Under the pieces are notes generated by a model that was given only the letters and a program-made list of their open reading frames with translations, was not told where the DNA came from and searched no databases. From Streptomyces cavernicola (GTDB taxonomy: Bacteria > Actinomycetota > Actinomycetes > Streptomycetales > Streptomycetaceae), in contig NZ_JASCIQ010000008.1 of assembly GCF_029968035.1 (NCBI RefSeq), positions 62,001 through 126,000 on the forward strand: a stretch of DNA of 64,000 nt, in the 5' to 3' direction. Shown here one piece after another: positions 47,256-57,457 of this stretch. Made by a program: the position numbers and the translations under genes. Positions within the stretch are counted from its first letter, which is position 1. Every line of letters begins with the position of its first letter.

Positions 47256-47627
47256 CTAGCGGAGGCCGCCGCTGCCGAAGGATCCGCTCATGCCCGGAGT
47301 CCAGCGGCGTGGTTTCTGATCCTTCGCTCTCTTGGAATTGGTGGCGTGCAGTGCGTACGGCATGAGCCGTTCGCTCTCCTCCTTCGCCACGGGCATTTCG
47401 TCCGCTTCCCGCATTTCCCGAATCTCCCGGACCGGTCCGGAATCGGGCAGCTTCGGCTGCTCCTCCGGCCGAGGTCGGTGCGGCTCCCGGTCTTTTACTC
47501 GATTGCCCAGCCAGAAGGCTCCGAGCAGGCCACCGACGACGACGATGCCACCGATGAATGCGGCGATACGCCCGACGGCGCCGCTGGAAGCGGCCAGGTC
47601 CAACAGTTCACTCGTTGCCGTGATCAT
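47256..47627 (-). CDS. DUF6479-type single-pass membrane protein
   Basis: A 123-residue protein. A short exterior start (MITATSELLDLAASSG) is followed by one membrane segment (IAAFIGGIVVVGGLLGAFWLG, about residues 22-42) and a charged cytoplasmic part with REPHRPRPEEQPKLPDSGPV, EIREMREADEMP and RLMPYAL. This matches the DUF6479 family of Streptomyces as I remember it; function unknown. In-frame starts also exist upstream to 47675; I prefer ATG at 47627. It converges with the Rieske gene; a 14-bp tandem (CTGCTGGGCYTAGC) covers the stop. Confidence 0.7.
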   Translation of the reverse strand: MITATSELLDLAASSGAVGRIAAFIGGIVVVGGLLGAFWLGNRVKDREPHRPRPEEQPKLPDSGPVREIREMREADEMPVAKEESERLMPYALHATNSKRAKDQKPRRWTPGMSGSFGSGGLR

Positions 47628-47806
47628 GATGGCGGACGCCCGGATTCCGGGCGCCTTCACACCTCCCGCAATCAACTCGGGTCAACTCGGGGGATCTGCG
47701 AATCCGCTCTGCTCGCCAGGCGTTCTGGGGCATTCTCCAACGCTGTTCGACCTTTCATTTTACTCCTCCCCCGATATTCGGCAGCGGCGCGCACCGTGGA
47801 CCCCGA

Positions 47807-47833
47807 GTGACCGGATCATCACCGTCCGGTCAC
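47807..47833 (+). promoter_or_regulatory. Inverted repeat upstream of the GAF regulator
   Basis: Arms GTGACCGG (47807-47814) and CCGGTCAC (47826-47833) with 11 bp between, plus the short palindrome GTCATGAC at 47844-47851. They lie 85-111 bp before the regulator start and are a candidate self-regulatory site. Confidence 0.4.
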
Positions 47834-47917
47834 GACTTCTGTTGTCATGACGGTTGTCGGCCCGCACCCGCGAGGCCACGATGACTGCATGCGCACGGCC
47901 CTTTCAGGGAGGCAGAG

Positions 47918-49180
47918 TTGACCGATCCGTGGGTGGCACTCCAGCCGGGCACCGACCGCGTGGAGCGGGTGCGGATGCTGCGCCGCGCCCACTCGGCGTT
48001 CACGTCGGCGGGGACCGTCGCCCGCCCGGTGCGGTCGGTGGTGGCCGACTCGTGGCGGCGCTCGGCGAGAGCGCGGGTCAGCCCCGAGGGCACGGCGCGG
48101 GTCGAGCTGGTCGACGGGGACCTGGGCTCGTACCGGGCGCAGCATCCGCTGGCGCGGGTGATGCCGCTGTTCCGGGAGCTGATGAGCACCTTCGCGATGG
48201 ACGGGGAGCATCTCCTCGCGGTGTGCGACGTGCACGGCAGGCTCCTTTGGGTGGAGGGGCACTCCGCGACCCGGGCCCTTGCGGGGCGTATGAACTTCGT
48301 GCCGGGCGCGCGCTGGGCGGAGTCGGCGATGGGCACGAACGCGCCGGGCACGGCCGTGGCGGTGGGCCGGCCCGTCCAGGTGTTCGCGGCCGAGCACTTC
48401 AGCCGGCCGGTGCAGCCGTGGACGTGCGCGGCGGCGCCGGTGCACGATCCGCACACGGGGCAGCTGCTCGGCGCGGTCGACATCACGGGCGGCGACCGGC
48501 TCGCGGAGCCCATGAGCCTGGCGTTCGTGCAGGCCGTGGCGCGGGCCGCGGAGGCCCAACTCGCCCTGGACCGGCGGCAGTCGAACCGTGAGACCGTCGA
48601 GTTGTACGCCCTGGGCCGGGACGAGGCGCTGCTCGTCGCGCACGGCCGCAAGACCCGGCTGAGCCGGCGGCACAGCGAGCTCGCGGTACTCCTCGCGCGG
48701 CATCCGGAGGGCCTGACCGGGGACCAGCTCCTCATCGGTCTGTACGAGGACGAGTCGATGTCGCCGGTGACGTTGCGCGCGGAGCTGTCGCGGCTGCGCT
48801 CACTGCTCGGCGGCGAGCTGCTCGCGTCCCGTCCGTACCGGTTCACGGCTCCGGTCGACGCGGACTTCCTGCTCGCGGAGCGGCGGTTGGCGGCGGGTTC
48901 GGTGTCCGGTGCGGTGGGCGCGTACAGCGGTCCGCTGCTTCCGCTGTCGCAGGCGCCCGAGGTGGCGCGGCTGCGGCACCGGCTGGAGCGGTCGCTGCGG
49001 GACGCGCTGATCGAGCGGTCCGATCCGCAGCTCCTCGCGGACTGGGCGTACAGCAGGTGGGGCGGGGACGATCTCGGCGTGTGGCAGGCGCTGGTGGCGG
49101 TCACGCGGGCGGGCACGCCGGAGCATGCGGCGGCGCGCGCCCGGCGGGCGGAACTGGACGCGGAGCAGTCGGGGGCGTGA
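47918..49180 (+). CDS. GAF-domain transcriptional activator (AcoR-like)
   Basis: A 420-residue regulator. The N-terminal VVADSWRRSARARVSPEG and the GAF domain (LLAVCDVHGRLLWVEGHSAT; GARWAESAMGTNAPGTAVAV; CAAAPVHDPHTGQLLGAVDI) resemble AcoR-type sensors of acetoin or ethanol. The C-terminal half has a winged-helix-like LSRRHSELAVLLARHPEGLT with ELSRLRSLLGGELLASRPYR in place of a sigma-54 domain, as is usual in Streptomyces. The start is TTG at 47918, with GGGAGG 6 bp upstream, which decides the start. It probably controls the aldehyde dehydrogenase gene 131 bp downstream. Confidence 0.75.
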   Translation: MTDPWVALQPGTDRVERVRMLRRAHSAFTSAGTVARPVRSVVADSWRRSARARVSPEGTARVELVDGDLGSYRAQHPLARVMPLFRELMSTFAMDGEHLLAVCDVHGRLLWVEGHSATRALAGRMNFVPGARWAESAMGTNAPGTAVAVGRPVQVFAAEHFSRPVQPWTCAAAPVHDPHTGQLLGAVDITGGDRLAEPMSLAFVQAVARAAEAQLALDRRQSNRETVELYALGRDEALLVAHGRKTRLSRRHSELAVLLARHPEGLTGDQLLIGLYEDESMSPVTLRAELSRLRSLLGGELLASRPYRFTAPVDADFLLAERRLAAGSVSGAVGAYSGPLLPLSQAPEVARLRHRLERSLRDALIERSDPQLLADWAYSRWGGDDLGVWQALVAVTRAGTPEHAAARARRAELDAEQSGA

Positions 49181-49201
49181 GGCCTCGACCCCGACGGCGA
49201 C

Positions 49202-49237
49202 GGGCAACGGGCAACGGGCAACGGGCAACGTCGTTGC
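49202..49237 (+). promoter_or_regulatory. Four 7-bp repeats and a palindrome before the aldehyde dehydrogenase gene
   Basis: Four perfect GGGCAAC units (49202-49229) run into the palindrome GCAACG-T-CGTTGC (49225-49237), then GTTGCAAC (49233-49240). They lie 75-110 bp before the start of the next gene and look like an activator site with direct-repeat copies. Confidence 0.5.
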
Positions 49238-49311
49238 AACCTCCGCGTCCCTAGTCTCCGCGGCAGAGCGCTGCCCGACGGTGGGTGGCCGTTCCCGGGA
49301 GGCCCGCAGAG

Positions 49312-50835
<1,524 letters not shown>

Positions 50836-50845
50836 GGGAACAGAA

Positions 50846-50887
50846 AAGAGGCGCCTGAGCTGGGCTTCTGCCCGCCAGGCGCCTCTT
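50846..50887 (+). terminator. Strong hairpin terminator
   Basis: Perfect 12-bp arms AAGAGGCGCCTG (50846-50857) and CAGGCGCCTCTT (50876-50887) around an 18-base loop that can itself fold (GGGC/GCCC). Confidence 0.9.
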
Positions 50888-50925
50888 GCTCAGCCCATCG
50901 AAGCTGGAGCCCGATCTGCGTGGGG

Positions 50926-51069
50926 TGCACGTACGGCGAAGCGCTTCGTGCACCCGATGGACGGATCCTCTGGGCCGGCACCGAGACTGCGATCGAGTAC
51001 GTCGGGTACTTCGAGGGTGCGCTGCAGTCCGGGATTCGCGCCGCCCGGGAAGTGCTGAGGGCCGGATAG
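50926..51069 (+). pseudogene. C-terminal remnant of a flavin monoamine oxidase
   Basis: Read in the frame ending at TAG 51067-51069, the protein is [19 protein letters not shown], then [20 protein letters not shown], then REVLRAG. The LWAGTET...GYxEGAxxSGxRAA pattern is the C-terminal FAD-binding end of amine oxidases. No start codon or N-terminal part exists: upstream lies the aldehyde dehydrogenase terminator. The rest of the gene has been deleted. The 323-bp gap up to the catalase start holds nothing else recognisable. Confidence 0.7.
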
Positions 51070-51210
51070 CCCACTCGGCCGCCGTGTCACCCGAAGGAGC
51101 GGCCCTGGGTGACCCGGAGCCGGCAAAAGGGGAGGCCAATTCCCACACCCTACGGTGGCCTGTCCCCCAGAGCCCCAAGCGCAGCAGGCCCCACAGCGAA
51201 GGACTCGATC

Positions 51211-52734
51211 ATGAGTGACCCCACTCCTCAACCGACTACGACCGACTCCGGCACCCCCGTGGAGAGCGATGAGCATTCGCTCACTCTCGGGCCGGGTGGA
51301 CCGATCCTGCTGCAGGACTCGTACCTGATCGAGCAGATGGCGCAGTTCAACCGTGAGCGGATTCCCGAGCGTCAGCCGCATGCCAAGGGCAGCGGAGCTT
51401 TCGGCCGCTTCGAAGTCACCCACGACGTCAGCCGGTTCACGAAGGCGGCGCTGTTCCAGCCGGACACCACCACCGAGTTGGTCGTACGGTTCTCGACGGT
51501 CGCCGGTGAGCGCGGCAGCCCGGACACCTGGCGCGACCCGCGCGGCTTCGCGGTGAAGTTCTACACCAGCGAAGGCAACTACGACATGGTCGGCAACAAC
51601 ACACCGGTGTTCTTCATCAAGGACCCGATGAAATTCCAGCACTTCATCCGGTCCCAGAAGCGCCGCGCGGACAGCAACCTCCGCGACCACGACATGCAGT
51701 GGGACTTCTGGACCCTGTCCCCCGAGTCCGCGCACCAGGTGACCTGGCTGATGGGCGACCGGGGCATCCCGCGCACGTGGCGCCACATGAACGGCTACAC
51801 CTCGCACACGTACATGTGGATCAACGCCTCCGGTGAGCGGTTCTGGGTGAAATATCACTTCAAAACCGATCAGGGCATCGAGTTCTTCACGCAGCATGAA
51901 GCCGACCAGATGGCTGCTGCGGACACGGACTACCACACGCGTGACCTCTTCGAGCACATCCGGGACGGGGACTTCCCGTCGTGGACGCTGCACGTGCAGG
52001 TCATGCCGTACGAGGAGGCGGCGAACTACCGGTTCAACCCGTTCGACCTCACCAAGGTCTGGCCGCACGGCGACTATCCCCTCATCCCGGTCGGCCGCAT
52101 GACGCTTGACCGCAACCCCACCGACAACCACGCCGAGATCGAGCAGGCGGCGTTCCAGCCCAACAACCTGGTCCCGGGGATCGGCCCGAGCCCGGACCGC
52201 ATGCTGCTGGCCCGCCTGTTCTCGTACGCGGACGCGCACCGCCACCGCATCGGCGGCAACTACCAGCAGCTGCCCGTCAACGCGCCGATCGTGCCCGTCC
52301 ACACGTACTCGAAGGACGGGGCGATGGCGTACCGGAAGACGAGCGACCCGGTGTACGCCCCGAACTCCAAGGGCGGGCCCGCCGCCGACACCGAGCGCTT
52401 CGGCAGCCCGCCGAGCTGGCACGCCGACGGCGACATCACGCGCGCCGCGTACGTCTCCCACGCGGAGGACGACGACTGGGGCCAGCCCGGAACCCTCGTA
52501 CGCGAGGTCCTGGACGACGACGGACGAGACCGCCTGGTGGACAACGTCGTCGGCCACCTGCTCAACGGCGTCACCGAGCCGGTCCTGCTGCGGGCCTTCG
52601 AGTACTGGTCCAACATCGACGAGTCGATCGGCAAGCGCATCGAGGACGGAGTCCGCGCGAAAGCCGGCGAGAAGGACCCCAAGGCCGCGGAACAGGGCAA
52701 CCCTGCCCGCCGCGACATGCAGCGCAAAGCGTAG
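51211..52734 (+). CDS. katA: Monofunctional haem catalase
   Basis: A 507-residue catalase, 2 H2O2 to 2 H2O and O2. The active-site His57 is in [13 protein letters not shown], the distal Asn is in [13 protein letters not shown], and the haem-ligand Tyr339 is in [14 protein letters not shown]. The usual length and order are intact, with a clade-3-like short C-terminus. ATG at 51211 ([10 protein letters not shown]); an in-frame start at 51109 would add an unlikely basic stretch. No Fur/CatR-type gene is adjacent. A 14-bp hairpin ends it. The stop codon lies in a 25-bp near-tandem duplication (52724-52772). Confidence 0.95.
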   Translation: MSDPTPQPTTTDSGTPVESDEHSLTLGPGGPILLQDSYLIEQMAQFNRERIPERQPHAKGSGAFGRFEVTHDVSRFTKAALFQPDTTTELVVRFSTVAGERGSPDTWRDPRGFAVKFYTSEGNYDMVGNNTPVFFIKDPMKFQHFIRSQKRRADSNLRDHDMQWDFWTLSPESAHQVTWLMGDRGIPRTWRHMNGYTSHTYMWINASGERFWVKYHFKTDQGIEFFTQHEADQMAAADTDYHTRDLFEHIRDGDFPSWTLHVQVMPYEEAANYRFNPFDLTKVWPHGDYPLIPVGRMTLDRNPTDNHAEIEQAAFQPNNLVPGIGPSPDRMLLARLFSYADAHRHRIGGNYQQLPVNAPIVPVHTYSKDGAMAYRKTSDPVYAPNSKGGPAADTERFGSPPSWHADGDITRAAYVSHAEDDDWGQPGTLVREVLDDDGRDRLVDNVVGHLLNGVTEPVLLRAFEYWSNIDESIGKRIEDGVRAKAGEKDPKAAEQGNPARRDMQRKA

Positions 52735-52772
52735 GCACTGAGCCGAACGCAAAGCCTGGGCACTGACCGAAC
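52724..52772 (+). repeat. 25-bp imperfect tandem duplication over the katA stop
   Basis: Units 52724-52748 and 52749-52772 (both open GCAAAGC and end CCGAAC) differ at a few bases; the first contains the TAG stop. It looks like a recent local duplication. Confidence 0.7.
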
Positions 52773-52802
52773 GCACTTCGCGTGCGCTTGGCGCTTGCCC
52801 GC

Positions 52803-52846
52803 GGGCCGCGTCTTCGAGGGGAGTGAGCCTCGCGAAGACGCGGCCC
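52803..52846 (+). terminator. Terminator after catalase
   Basis: Perfect 14-bp arms GGGCCGCGTCTTCG (52803-52816) and CGAAGACGCGGCCC (52833-52846), loop 16 bases. It may also serve the convergent TetR gene. Confidence 0.85.
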
Positions 52847-52946
52847 AAGCATCAACGCGGAGTTCAATCTGCGCACGCCGCTGACCACCGTGCGCGACGG
52901 GGCGGGGCCACCGACCTGGATGCCAAGGTGAGCGGCCGGCCCTGCG

Positions 52947-53558
52947 TCAGCCTTCGTCCGCAGTCGGCGCTCCGCGCAGAATCGAAGCCAACAGCCCCGT
53001 CACCAGCTCCCCCGCCTCCGCCCTCGCGGCCTTCTTGTCCTCCGCCTCACCGATGGCCAGCGCCGTTTCGCTGACCATCCTGAAGAGGACGCGAGTCAGC
53101 AGGGGGCTGGGGGTGAGACGGGCGCCGCTGTCCGCCAGCTCGGCGAGCATCGCATCGAGCAGCCCCATCATGCGCGCCTCGATCTCGCGGCACCGCTCCC
53201 AGCCGAGCACCGCAGGCCCCTGCTGAAGGCAGATGCGCTGGTACTCGTCGTCCAGGCAGGCGTCGAGGAATGCGTCGAGGCCGCTCGTCATGCGTTCCCA
53301 CGGGTCGTCCGCGTTGCCGCCCGCGCTCATCACGGCTTCGGCGATCCGCTCGTTGACGCCCTCCAGGACGTGCTCGAAGAGTGCCTGCTTGCTGGAGAAG
53401 TGGTGGTACAGCGCCCCCTTGGTGACGCGCGCGGAAGCGGCGACCTCGTCCAGCGACGTGTGGGCGAAGCCCTTCTCCGTGAACAGGCGCCCTGCCGAGT
53501 CCAGCAGTGCCGTGCGGGTGGCCTCGACGTACTCCTGGCGACGCGTCTTGACAGTCAT
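52947..53558 (-). CDS. TetR family repressor
   Basis: A 203-residue regulator. The N-terminal DNA-binding domain is RTALLDSAGRLFTEKGFAHT, then SLDEVAASARVTKGALYHHF, then SSKQALFEHVLEGVNERI. A variable ligand-binding helical domain follows. ATG at 53558. It is divergent from an MMPL exporter with a 17-bp palindrome between them, the standard arrangement for a repressor of an efflux pump that is released by the pump's substrate (inference). The ligand is unknown. Confidence 0.88.
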   Translation of the reverse strand: MTVKTRRQEYVEATRTALLDSAGRLFTEKGFAHTSLDEVAASARVTKGALYHHFSSKQALFEHVLEGVNERIAEAVMSAGGNADDPWERMTSGLDAFLDACLDDEYQRICLQQGPAVLGWERCREIEARMMGLLDAMLAELADSGARLTPSPLLTRVLFRMVSETALAIGEAEDKKAARAEAGELVTGLLASILRGAPTADEG

Positions 53559-53572
53559 GACCGCAGGTTATT

Positions 53573-53589
53573 ACATACTCTCGGTATGT
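53573..53589. promoter_or_regulatory. Palindrome between tetR and the MMPL gene
   Basis: ACATAC (53573-53578), 5 bp, GTATGT (53584-53589). AT-rich, 15 bp from the tetR start and 36 bp from the MMPL start. Probable TetR operator that also covers the promoters. Confidence 0.65.
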
Positions 53590-53624
53590 TGCCATCTCTA
53601 AGAATGAAACCTTCGGGGGGTTAG

Positions 53625-55913
53625 ATGTTTGTCCGTCTCGCGTCGTTGGCCATGCGCCGGCGCCGCCTCGTCTTCGTGATCGCTGTGCTGGGGTTCGCGA
53701 TCGCCGCAGCGATCGCTTCCCCGGCGATGAAGGTTCTTTCGGCAGGCGGTTTCGAGGATCCGAAGGCGGAGTCGTCGATCGCCGAGGAGGTGCTGCGCGA
53801 GCGCTTCGACACGGGCGAACCGAACTTCATCCTCGTGGCGCGGGCACCGGGGCAGGTCGACAGCGGCGAAGCCGAGGCCGCCGGCCGCGATCTCACCCGT
53901 GAGCTCACCGATCAGGACGGCGTCGCCGAGGTCTCCTCGTACTGGACGGGCGGACCGGCGGCCGACGAACTGCGGTCGGAGGACGGGCGGTCGGCCCTCA
54001 TCCTCGCCCGCCTCAGCGGGGACGACGACGAGGCGCTGAAGACCGCGAAACGCCTCGCTCCTCGCGTCACCGGCGAGCAGGGGGTGCTCTCGGTGAAGTC
54101 GGGCGGCCGGGCGGAATTCAACCGCCAGGGCTCGGAGCGCATCACCACCGACCTCGCTCGGGCCGAAGGCATCGCGATCCCGATCACCATCCTGCTGCTC
54201 GTGCTGGTCTTCGGATCGGGGATGGCCGCGCTCATGCCCCTCGCGGTGGCGGGCTTCTCCGTGGTCGGTTCGCTTGCCGTGCTGCGGCTGCTCAACGAGG
54301 TGACGGACGTATCGATCTTCGCGGCCAACCTCTCCACGGCGCTCGGCCTGGGGCTTGCCATCGACTACTCACTCTTCATCATCAGCCGGTACCGGGAGGA
54401 GCTGAAGAAGGGGGCCGAGACCGCCACAGCGCTGCGTGCGACGCTTCGTACAGCGGGACGGACTGTCGTCTTCTCCGCCGTCACCGTGCTGCTGTCCCTG
54501 GCTGCGCTCCTGGTGTTCCCGCTGTACTTCCTGCGGTCTTTCGCCTACGCGGGCATCGGTGTGGTGCTCTTCGCCACGCTCGGAGCGCTGGTGCTGCTGC
54601 CGGCGTTGCTGGCTGCCCTGGGCGGCCGGATCGACAAGTTCGACCTGATGGCGAAGCTCCGCCGGGGGCCGAAGAAGGAGAAGCGCCCGGAGGAGGGTTT
54701 CTGGCACCGTCTCGCCACGGCTGTCATGCGACGCCCGCTGCCCGTGCTCGCCGTTGTCCTGGTCGTCCTGGCGATCGTGGTCATGCCCTTCACCAAGGCG
54801 TCGTTCGGGCTGCCCGACGACCGTGCGCTGCCCAAGGATCTGGCCGCCGCCCAGGTGGGCGATGCCGTGCGTACGGAGTTCTCCACGCCGACCGGCCGGG
54901 ACCTGAAGGTCGTCCTTCCCGATGCACGGCCGTCCGACAGCGAACTCACCGACTACGCGACCGCCTTGTCCGATGTGGCGGACGTCGAGCGTGTGGACAC
55001 GGCCACCGGCAGCTTCCGGGACGGGAAGCAGATCGCTCCGCCCGCAGCGGGCGCGGAGAAGACGTTCACCGAAGCGGACGGAGCCTGGCTGGCTCTGACC
55101 ACCGATGTGGAGGGCTACTCGGAAGCCGGCAAGGACCTGGTCGGCGAGGTGCGGGACGCACAGCCTCCCGCCGGCACCGCGGCACTCGTCGCGGGCACGG
55201 CGGCCACCTATGCCGACACCCTGGACAGCCTCTGGTCCGCCCTGCCCTGGGCTGTGCTGATCATCGCGATGCTGACCTTCACGCTGCTGTTCCTGTTCAC
55301 GGGCAGCGTGATCATGCCGCTCAAGACCATCGTCCTGAACCTGCTCAGCCTCACCGCGACATACGGGGCCATGGTGTACGTCTTCCAGGACGGCAACCTG
55401 CAATGGCTCACGGGTGACTTCACCGTCACCGGCTATGTCGACGTCACGATGCCGATTCTGATGTTCTGCGTCATCTTCGGCCTGTCGATGGACTACGAGG
55501 TCTTCCTTCTCTCCCGCATCAAGGAGGAGTTCGACCGCACCGGCGACAACGAGGCAGCGGTGGCCCGGGGGTTGGAGAGCACCGGCCGTCTGATCACCGC
55601 GGCGGCGGCGCTGCTGGCCATCTTCTTCGTGGCGCTCGTCAGCGCCGGCGTCACGCACGTCAAGATGCTGGGCCTGGGCACTGCCCTCGCCATCCTGATG
55701 GACGCGATCGTCATCCGTGGCCTGCTCGTTCCCGCGTTCATGCGGCTGGCCGGCCGCGCGAACTGGTGGGCGCCGGGCCCCCTGCGACGCCTGCACGACA
55801 AGATCGGCTTCAGCCACGGTCCCTCAGCCGACGAGGAGCGGGACACGGCGTCCTCCGGTGAACTCGGCGGCGCCCCCGCCGTGAGCGAATCGCGCGAGCG
55901 TGTGACGCAGTAG
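53625..55913 (+). CDS. MMPL/RND-type membrane transporter
   Basis: A 762-residue exporter with about twelve membrane helices arranged as two halves. Each half has a large extracellular loop (first about residues 40-180) and a helix bundle: IPITILLLVLVFGSGMAAL, SVVGSLAVLRLL, GLAIDYSLFIISRYREELK near 245, and in the second half LSMDYEVFLLSRIKEEFDRT near 620. The two DYS/DYE-x-F motifs are the proton-relay marks of MMPL and ActII-3-like pumps. It would move lipids or antibiotics using the proton gradient. ATG 53625; one gene, ended by a 30-bp palindrome. Confidence 0.88.
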   Translation: MFVRLASLAMRRRRLVFVIAVLGFAIAAAIASPAMKVLSAGGFEDPKAESSIAEEVLRERFDTGEPNFILVARAPGQVDSGEAEAAGRDLTRELTDQDGVAEVSSYWTGGPAADELRSEDGRSALILARLSGDDDEALKTAKRLAPRVTGEQGVLSVKSGGRAEFNRQGSERITTDLARAEGIAIPITILLLVLVFGSGMAALMPLAVAGFSVVGSLAVLRLLNEVTDVSIFAANLSTALGLGLAIDYSLFIISRYREELKKGAETATALRATLRTAGRTVVFSAVTVLLSLAALLVFPLYFLRSFAYAGIGVVLFATLGALVLLPALLAALGGRIDKFDLMAKLRRGPKKEKRPEEGFWHRLATAVMRRPLPVLAVVLVVLAIVVMPFTKASFGLPDDRALPKDLAAAQVGDAVRTEFSTPTGRDLKVVLPDARPSDSELTDYATALSDVADVERVDTATGSFRDGKQIAPPAAGAEKTFTEADGAWLALTTDVEGYSEAGKDLVGEVRDAQPPAGTAALVAGTAATYADTLDSLWSALPWAVLIIAMLTFTLLFLFTGSVIMPLKTIVLNLLSLTATYGAMVYVFQDGNLQWLTGDFTVTGYVDVTMPILMFCVIFGLSMDYEVFLLSRIKEEFDRTGDNEAAVARGLESTGRLITAAAALLAIFFVALVSAGVTHVKMLGLGTALAILMDAIVIRGLLVPAFMRLAGRANWWAPGPLRRLHDKIGFSHGPSADEERDTASSGELGGAPAVSESRERVTQ

Positions 55914-55937
55914 CCCATTACGAGGCGCTGAACGGAC

Positions 55938-55967
55938 AGAGGGCCGGCCCCCGGGGGCCGGCCCTCT
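55938..55967. terminator. 30-bp perfect palindrome terminator
   Basis: AGAGGGCCGGCCCCC followed directly by its complement (55938-55967), then TCT. It lies 24 bp after the MMPL stop. Confidence 0.85.
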
Positions 55968-55971
55968 TCTA

Positions 55972-56036
55972 CTGCATCGCGGCGCTGCATCGCTTCGCTG
56001 CATCGCGGCACTGCATCACGTCACTGCATCGCGGCG
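55972..56036. repeat. Five 13-bp tandem repeats
   Basis: CTGCATCGCGGCG, CTGCATCGCTTCG, CTGCATCGCGGCA, CTGCATCACGTCA, CTGCATCGCGGCG, exactly in register, immediately downstream of the M56 gene stop (56038) on the minus strand. Confidence 0.92.
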
Positions 56037-56037
56037 C

Positions 56038-56973
56038 TCAGCACCAGAGGCTCACCGTGGCGACGAGTACTGCCGACGGGGTCGCCACCAGTCCGAGCAT
56101 CCAGCAAGCCCCGGCTCCGTACGCCGACTTGGAACCGTAGGCGGTGCCCGTGTCGAGGAGCCGGTTGATGCGTTCGGCCACGTCCCCGCCAGAGGCGTAC
56201 AACGCCCCCGCTCCGGCCACCGCAGCGTTCTCGACCCGGCCCGCGGCAAGCCTGGCGAGTCCGCGGGCCAGGACATCCGCCCGGACTTGTCGCGCGGCGG
56301 CGTCGTCCGCCGCCATCTCCACAAGGCGGGCGACGGCCCCCTTGGCCTCCGCGAAGAGGGGAACCCAGGCCAGTGCGTGAGCCATGGAGCCGGTGAAGCA
56401 GGTGATGTAGTGGTGGCGGCCACGGAGGTGGGCCCTCTCGTGTTCCATCACCGCTGCCAGCTCGGCCTTCGACAACATCTTCAAGGCCGCTGTCGTCAGG
56501 ACAATGCGCCCGCCGTGGGCCGCCACACAGTACGCGGCCGGGCACGCGTGGTCGATGGCTACGGCGGAAGCATCACGCAGGCCGACTCGGCGGCCCAGCA
56601 GGTCCACCGCGGCGACGTGGTTCTGCTGACGACGGCGCCAACGCACGTGGTTGCGCAACAGCACCGTGCTCACCCTCAGCGGCACTCCGACTGCGATCGC
56701 GGCCCCCGCCACGGTGATGAGCAGCCTGAGGCCGTCCGAAGAAAGATGGGCGACCCAGCGTACGCAGCACTGCCAGATCAGCGCGTGTACGGCAGTGCCT
56801 GCGAGCTCAAGCCCCAAGAAGACGATCGAGGCCAGAACCGAGACGATCATGCCGAGCCACAGACCGATGGCCAGCCGGGGCGCGGGGATCGGCCAGCGCG
56901 CCCGCGCGAGCAGCCGGGGCGCGAGCACTGCCGTCACCAGCAGGTACACCGATTGGAACGCTGCACCCGTCAT
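56038..56973 (-). CDS. M56 family membrane metalloprotease (BlaR1-like sensor protease)
   Basis: A 311-residue protease with membrane segments near residues 7-20, 34-55, 62-75 and 85-98. The zinc motif HERAH lies in VMEHERAHLRGRHH (His178, Glu179, His182), and a final helix near the C-terminus reads LVATPSAVLVATVSL. There is no penicillin-binding sensor domain as in BlaR1, so the signal is different or sensed elsewhere. ATG overlaps the stop of the BlaI-type gene by 4 bp. By analogy it cleaves or triggers cleavage of the BlaI-like repressor. Confidence 0.88.
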   Translation of the reverse strand: MTGAAFQSVYLLVTAVLAPRLLARARWPIPAPRLAIGLWLGMIVSVLASIVFLGLELAGTAVHALIWQCCVRWVAHLSSDGLRLLITVAGAAIAVGVPLRVSTVLLRNHVRWRRRQQNHVAAVDLLGRRVGLRDASAVAIDHACPAAYCVAAHGGRIVLTTAALKMLSKAELAAVMEHERAHLRGRHHYITCFTGSMAHALAWVPLFAEAKGAVARLVEMAADDAAARQVRADVLARGLARLAAGRVENAAVAGAGALYASGGDVAERINRLLDTGTAYGSKSAYGAGACWMLGLVATPSAVLVATVSLWC

Positions 56974-57374
56974 GCGCCGTCCTCGTCGCCGAGTGCACGG
57001 CGGATGGCGGCCTGGAGATCCGGTGATTCGCTGGCGGCGACACGTTCGACGAAGTGGAGCATCACCGACTCAGGGTCGCCACTGCCGCTGAGTGCCTCCG
57101 CCATGAGCCGGGCCGTGCAGGCCTCGCGCGTTTCCCGCGGGTGGTACAGGTACTGCTTGCCGTGCCGCGTGCGATCGAGCCAGCCCTTCCTGTTGAGCTT
57201 GGACATCGTCGACATGACGGTGGTGTACGCCAGCGCCGCGGGGCGTTCCGCGTTCATCGCGTCGACCACGTCACGGACCGGCAGTGGCCGACTGGCGGCC
57301 CACAGCCGTTCCATCACCTCGGCTTCCAGTGACCCCAGATTCCACACGCTGCGCCTCCGCTCGATTTCCGGCAT
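56970..57374 (-). CDS. BlaI/MecI family transcriptional repressor
   Basis: A 134-residue winged-helix repressor: LGSLEAEVMERLWAASRPLP, then VRDVVDAMNAERPAALAYTT, then VMSTMSKLNRKGWLDRTRHG. ATG 57374 has a purine-rich site GGAGAG upstream; GTG 57398 is another in-frame start. It is cotranscribed with the M56 protease (ATGA overlap). It lies directly beyond the NRPS terminator on the same strand, so it might regulate the nearby cluster, but there is no direct evidence of this. Confidence 0.88.
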   Translation of the reverse strand: MPEIERRRSVWNLGSLEAEVMERLWAASRPLPVRDVVDAMNAERPAALAYTTVMSTMSKLNRKGWLDRTRHGKQYLYHPRETREACTARLMAEALSGSGDPESVMLHFVERVAASESPDLQAAIRRALGDEDGA

Positions 57375-57404
57375 GGTACCGGTGCTCTCCGACGCCACAA
57401 CGCG

Positions 57405-57441
57405 CTGCGGCGTTCCTGGTGATGACCCAGGAACGCCGCAG
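57405..57441 (-). terminator. Terminator after the NRPS gene
   Basis: Perfect 15-bp arms CTGCGGCGTTCCTGG (57405-57419) and CCAGGAACGCCGCAG (57427-57441), loop 7 bases. It lies 16 bp after the NRPS stop and 30 bp before the BlaI gene, insulating the two. Confidence 0.88.
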
Positions 57442-57457
57442 CAGTGGTACGGGGCAA

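Noticed and set aside
55972..56036. Tandem 13-bp repeats considered as CRISPR or iterons
   Set aside because: Units abut without spacers, and no cas or replication gene is near.
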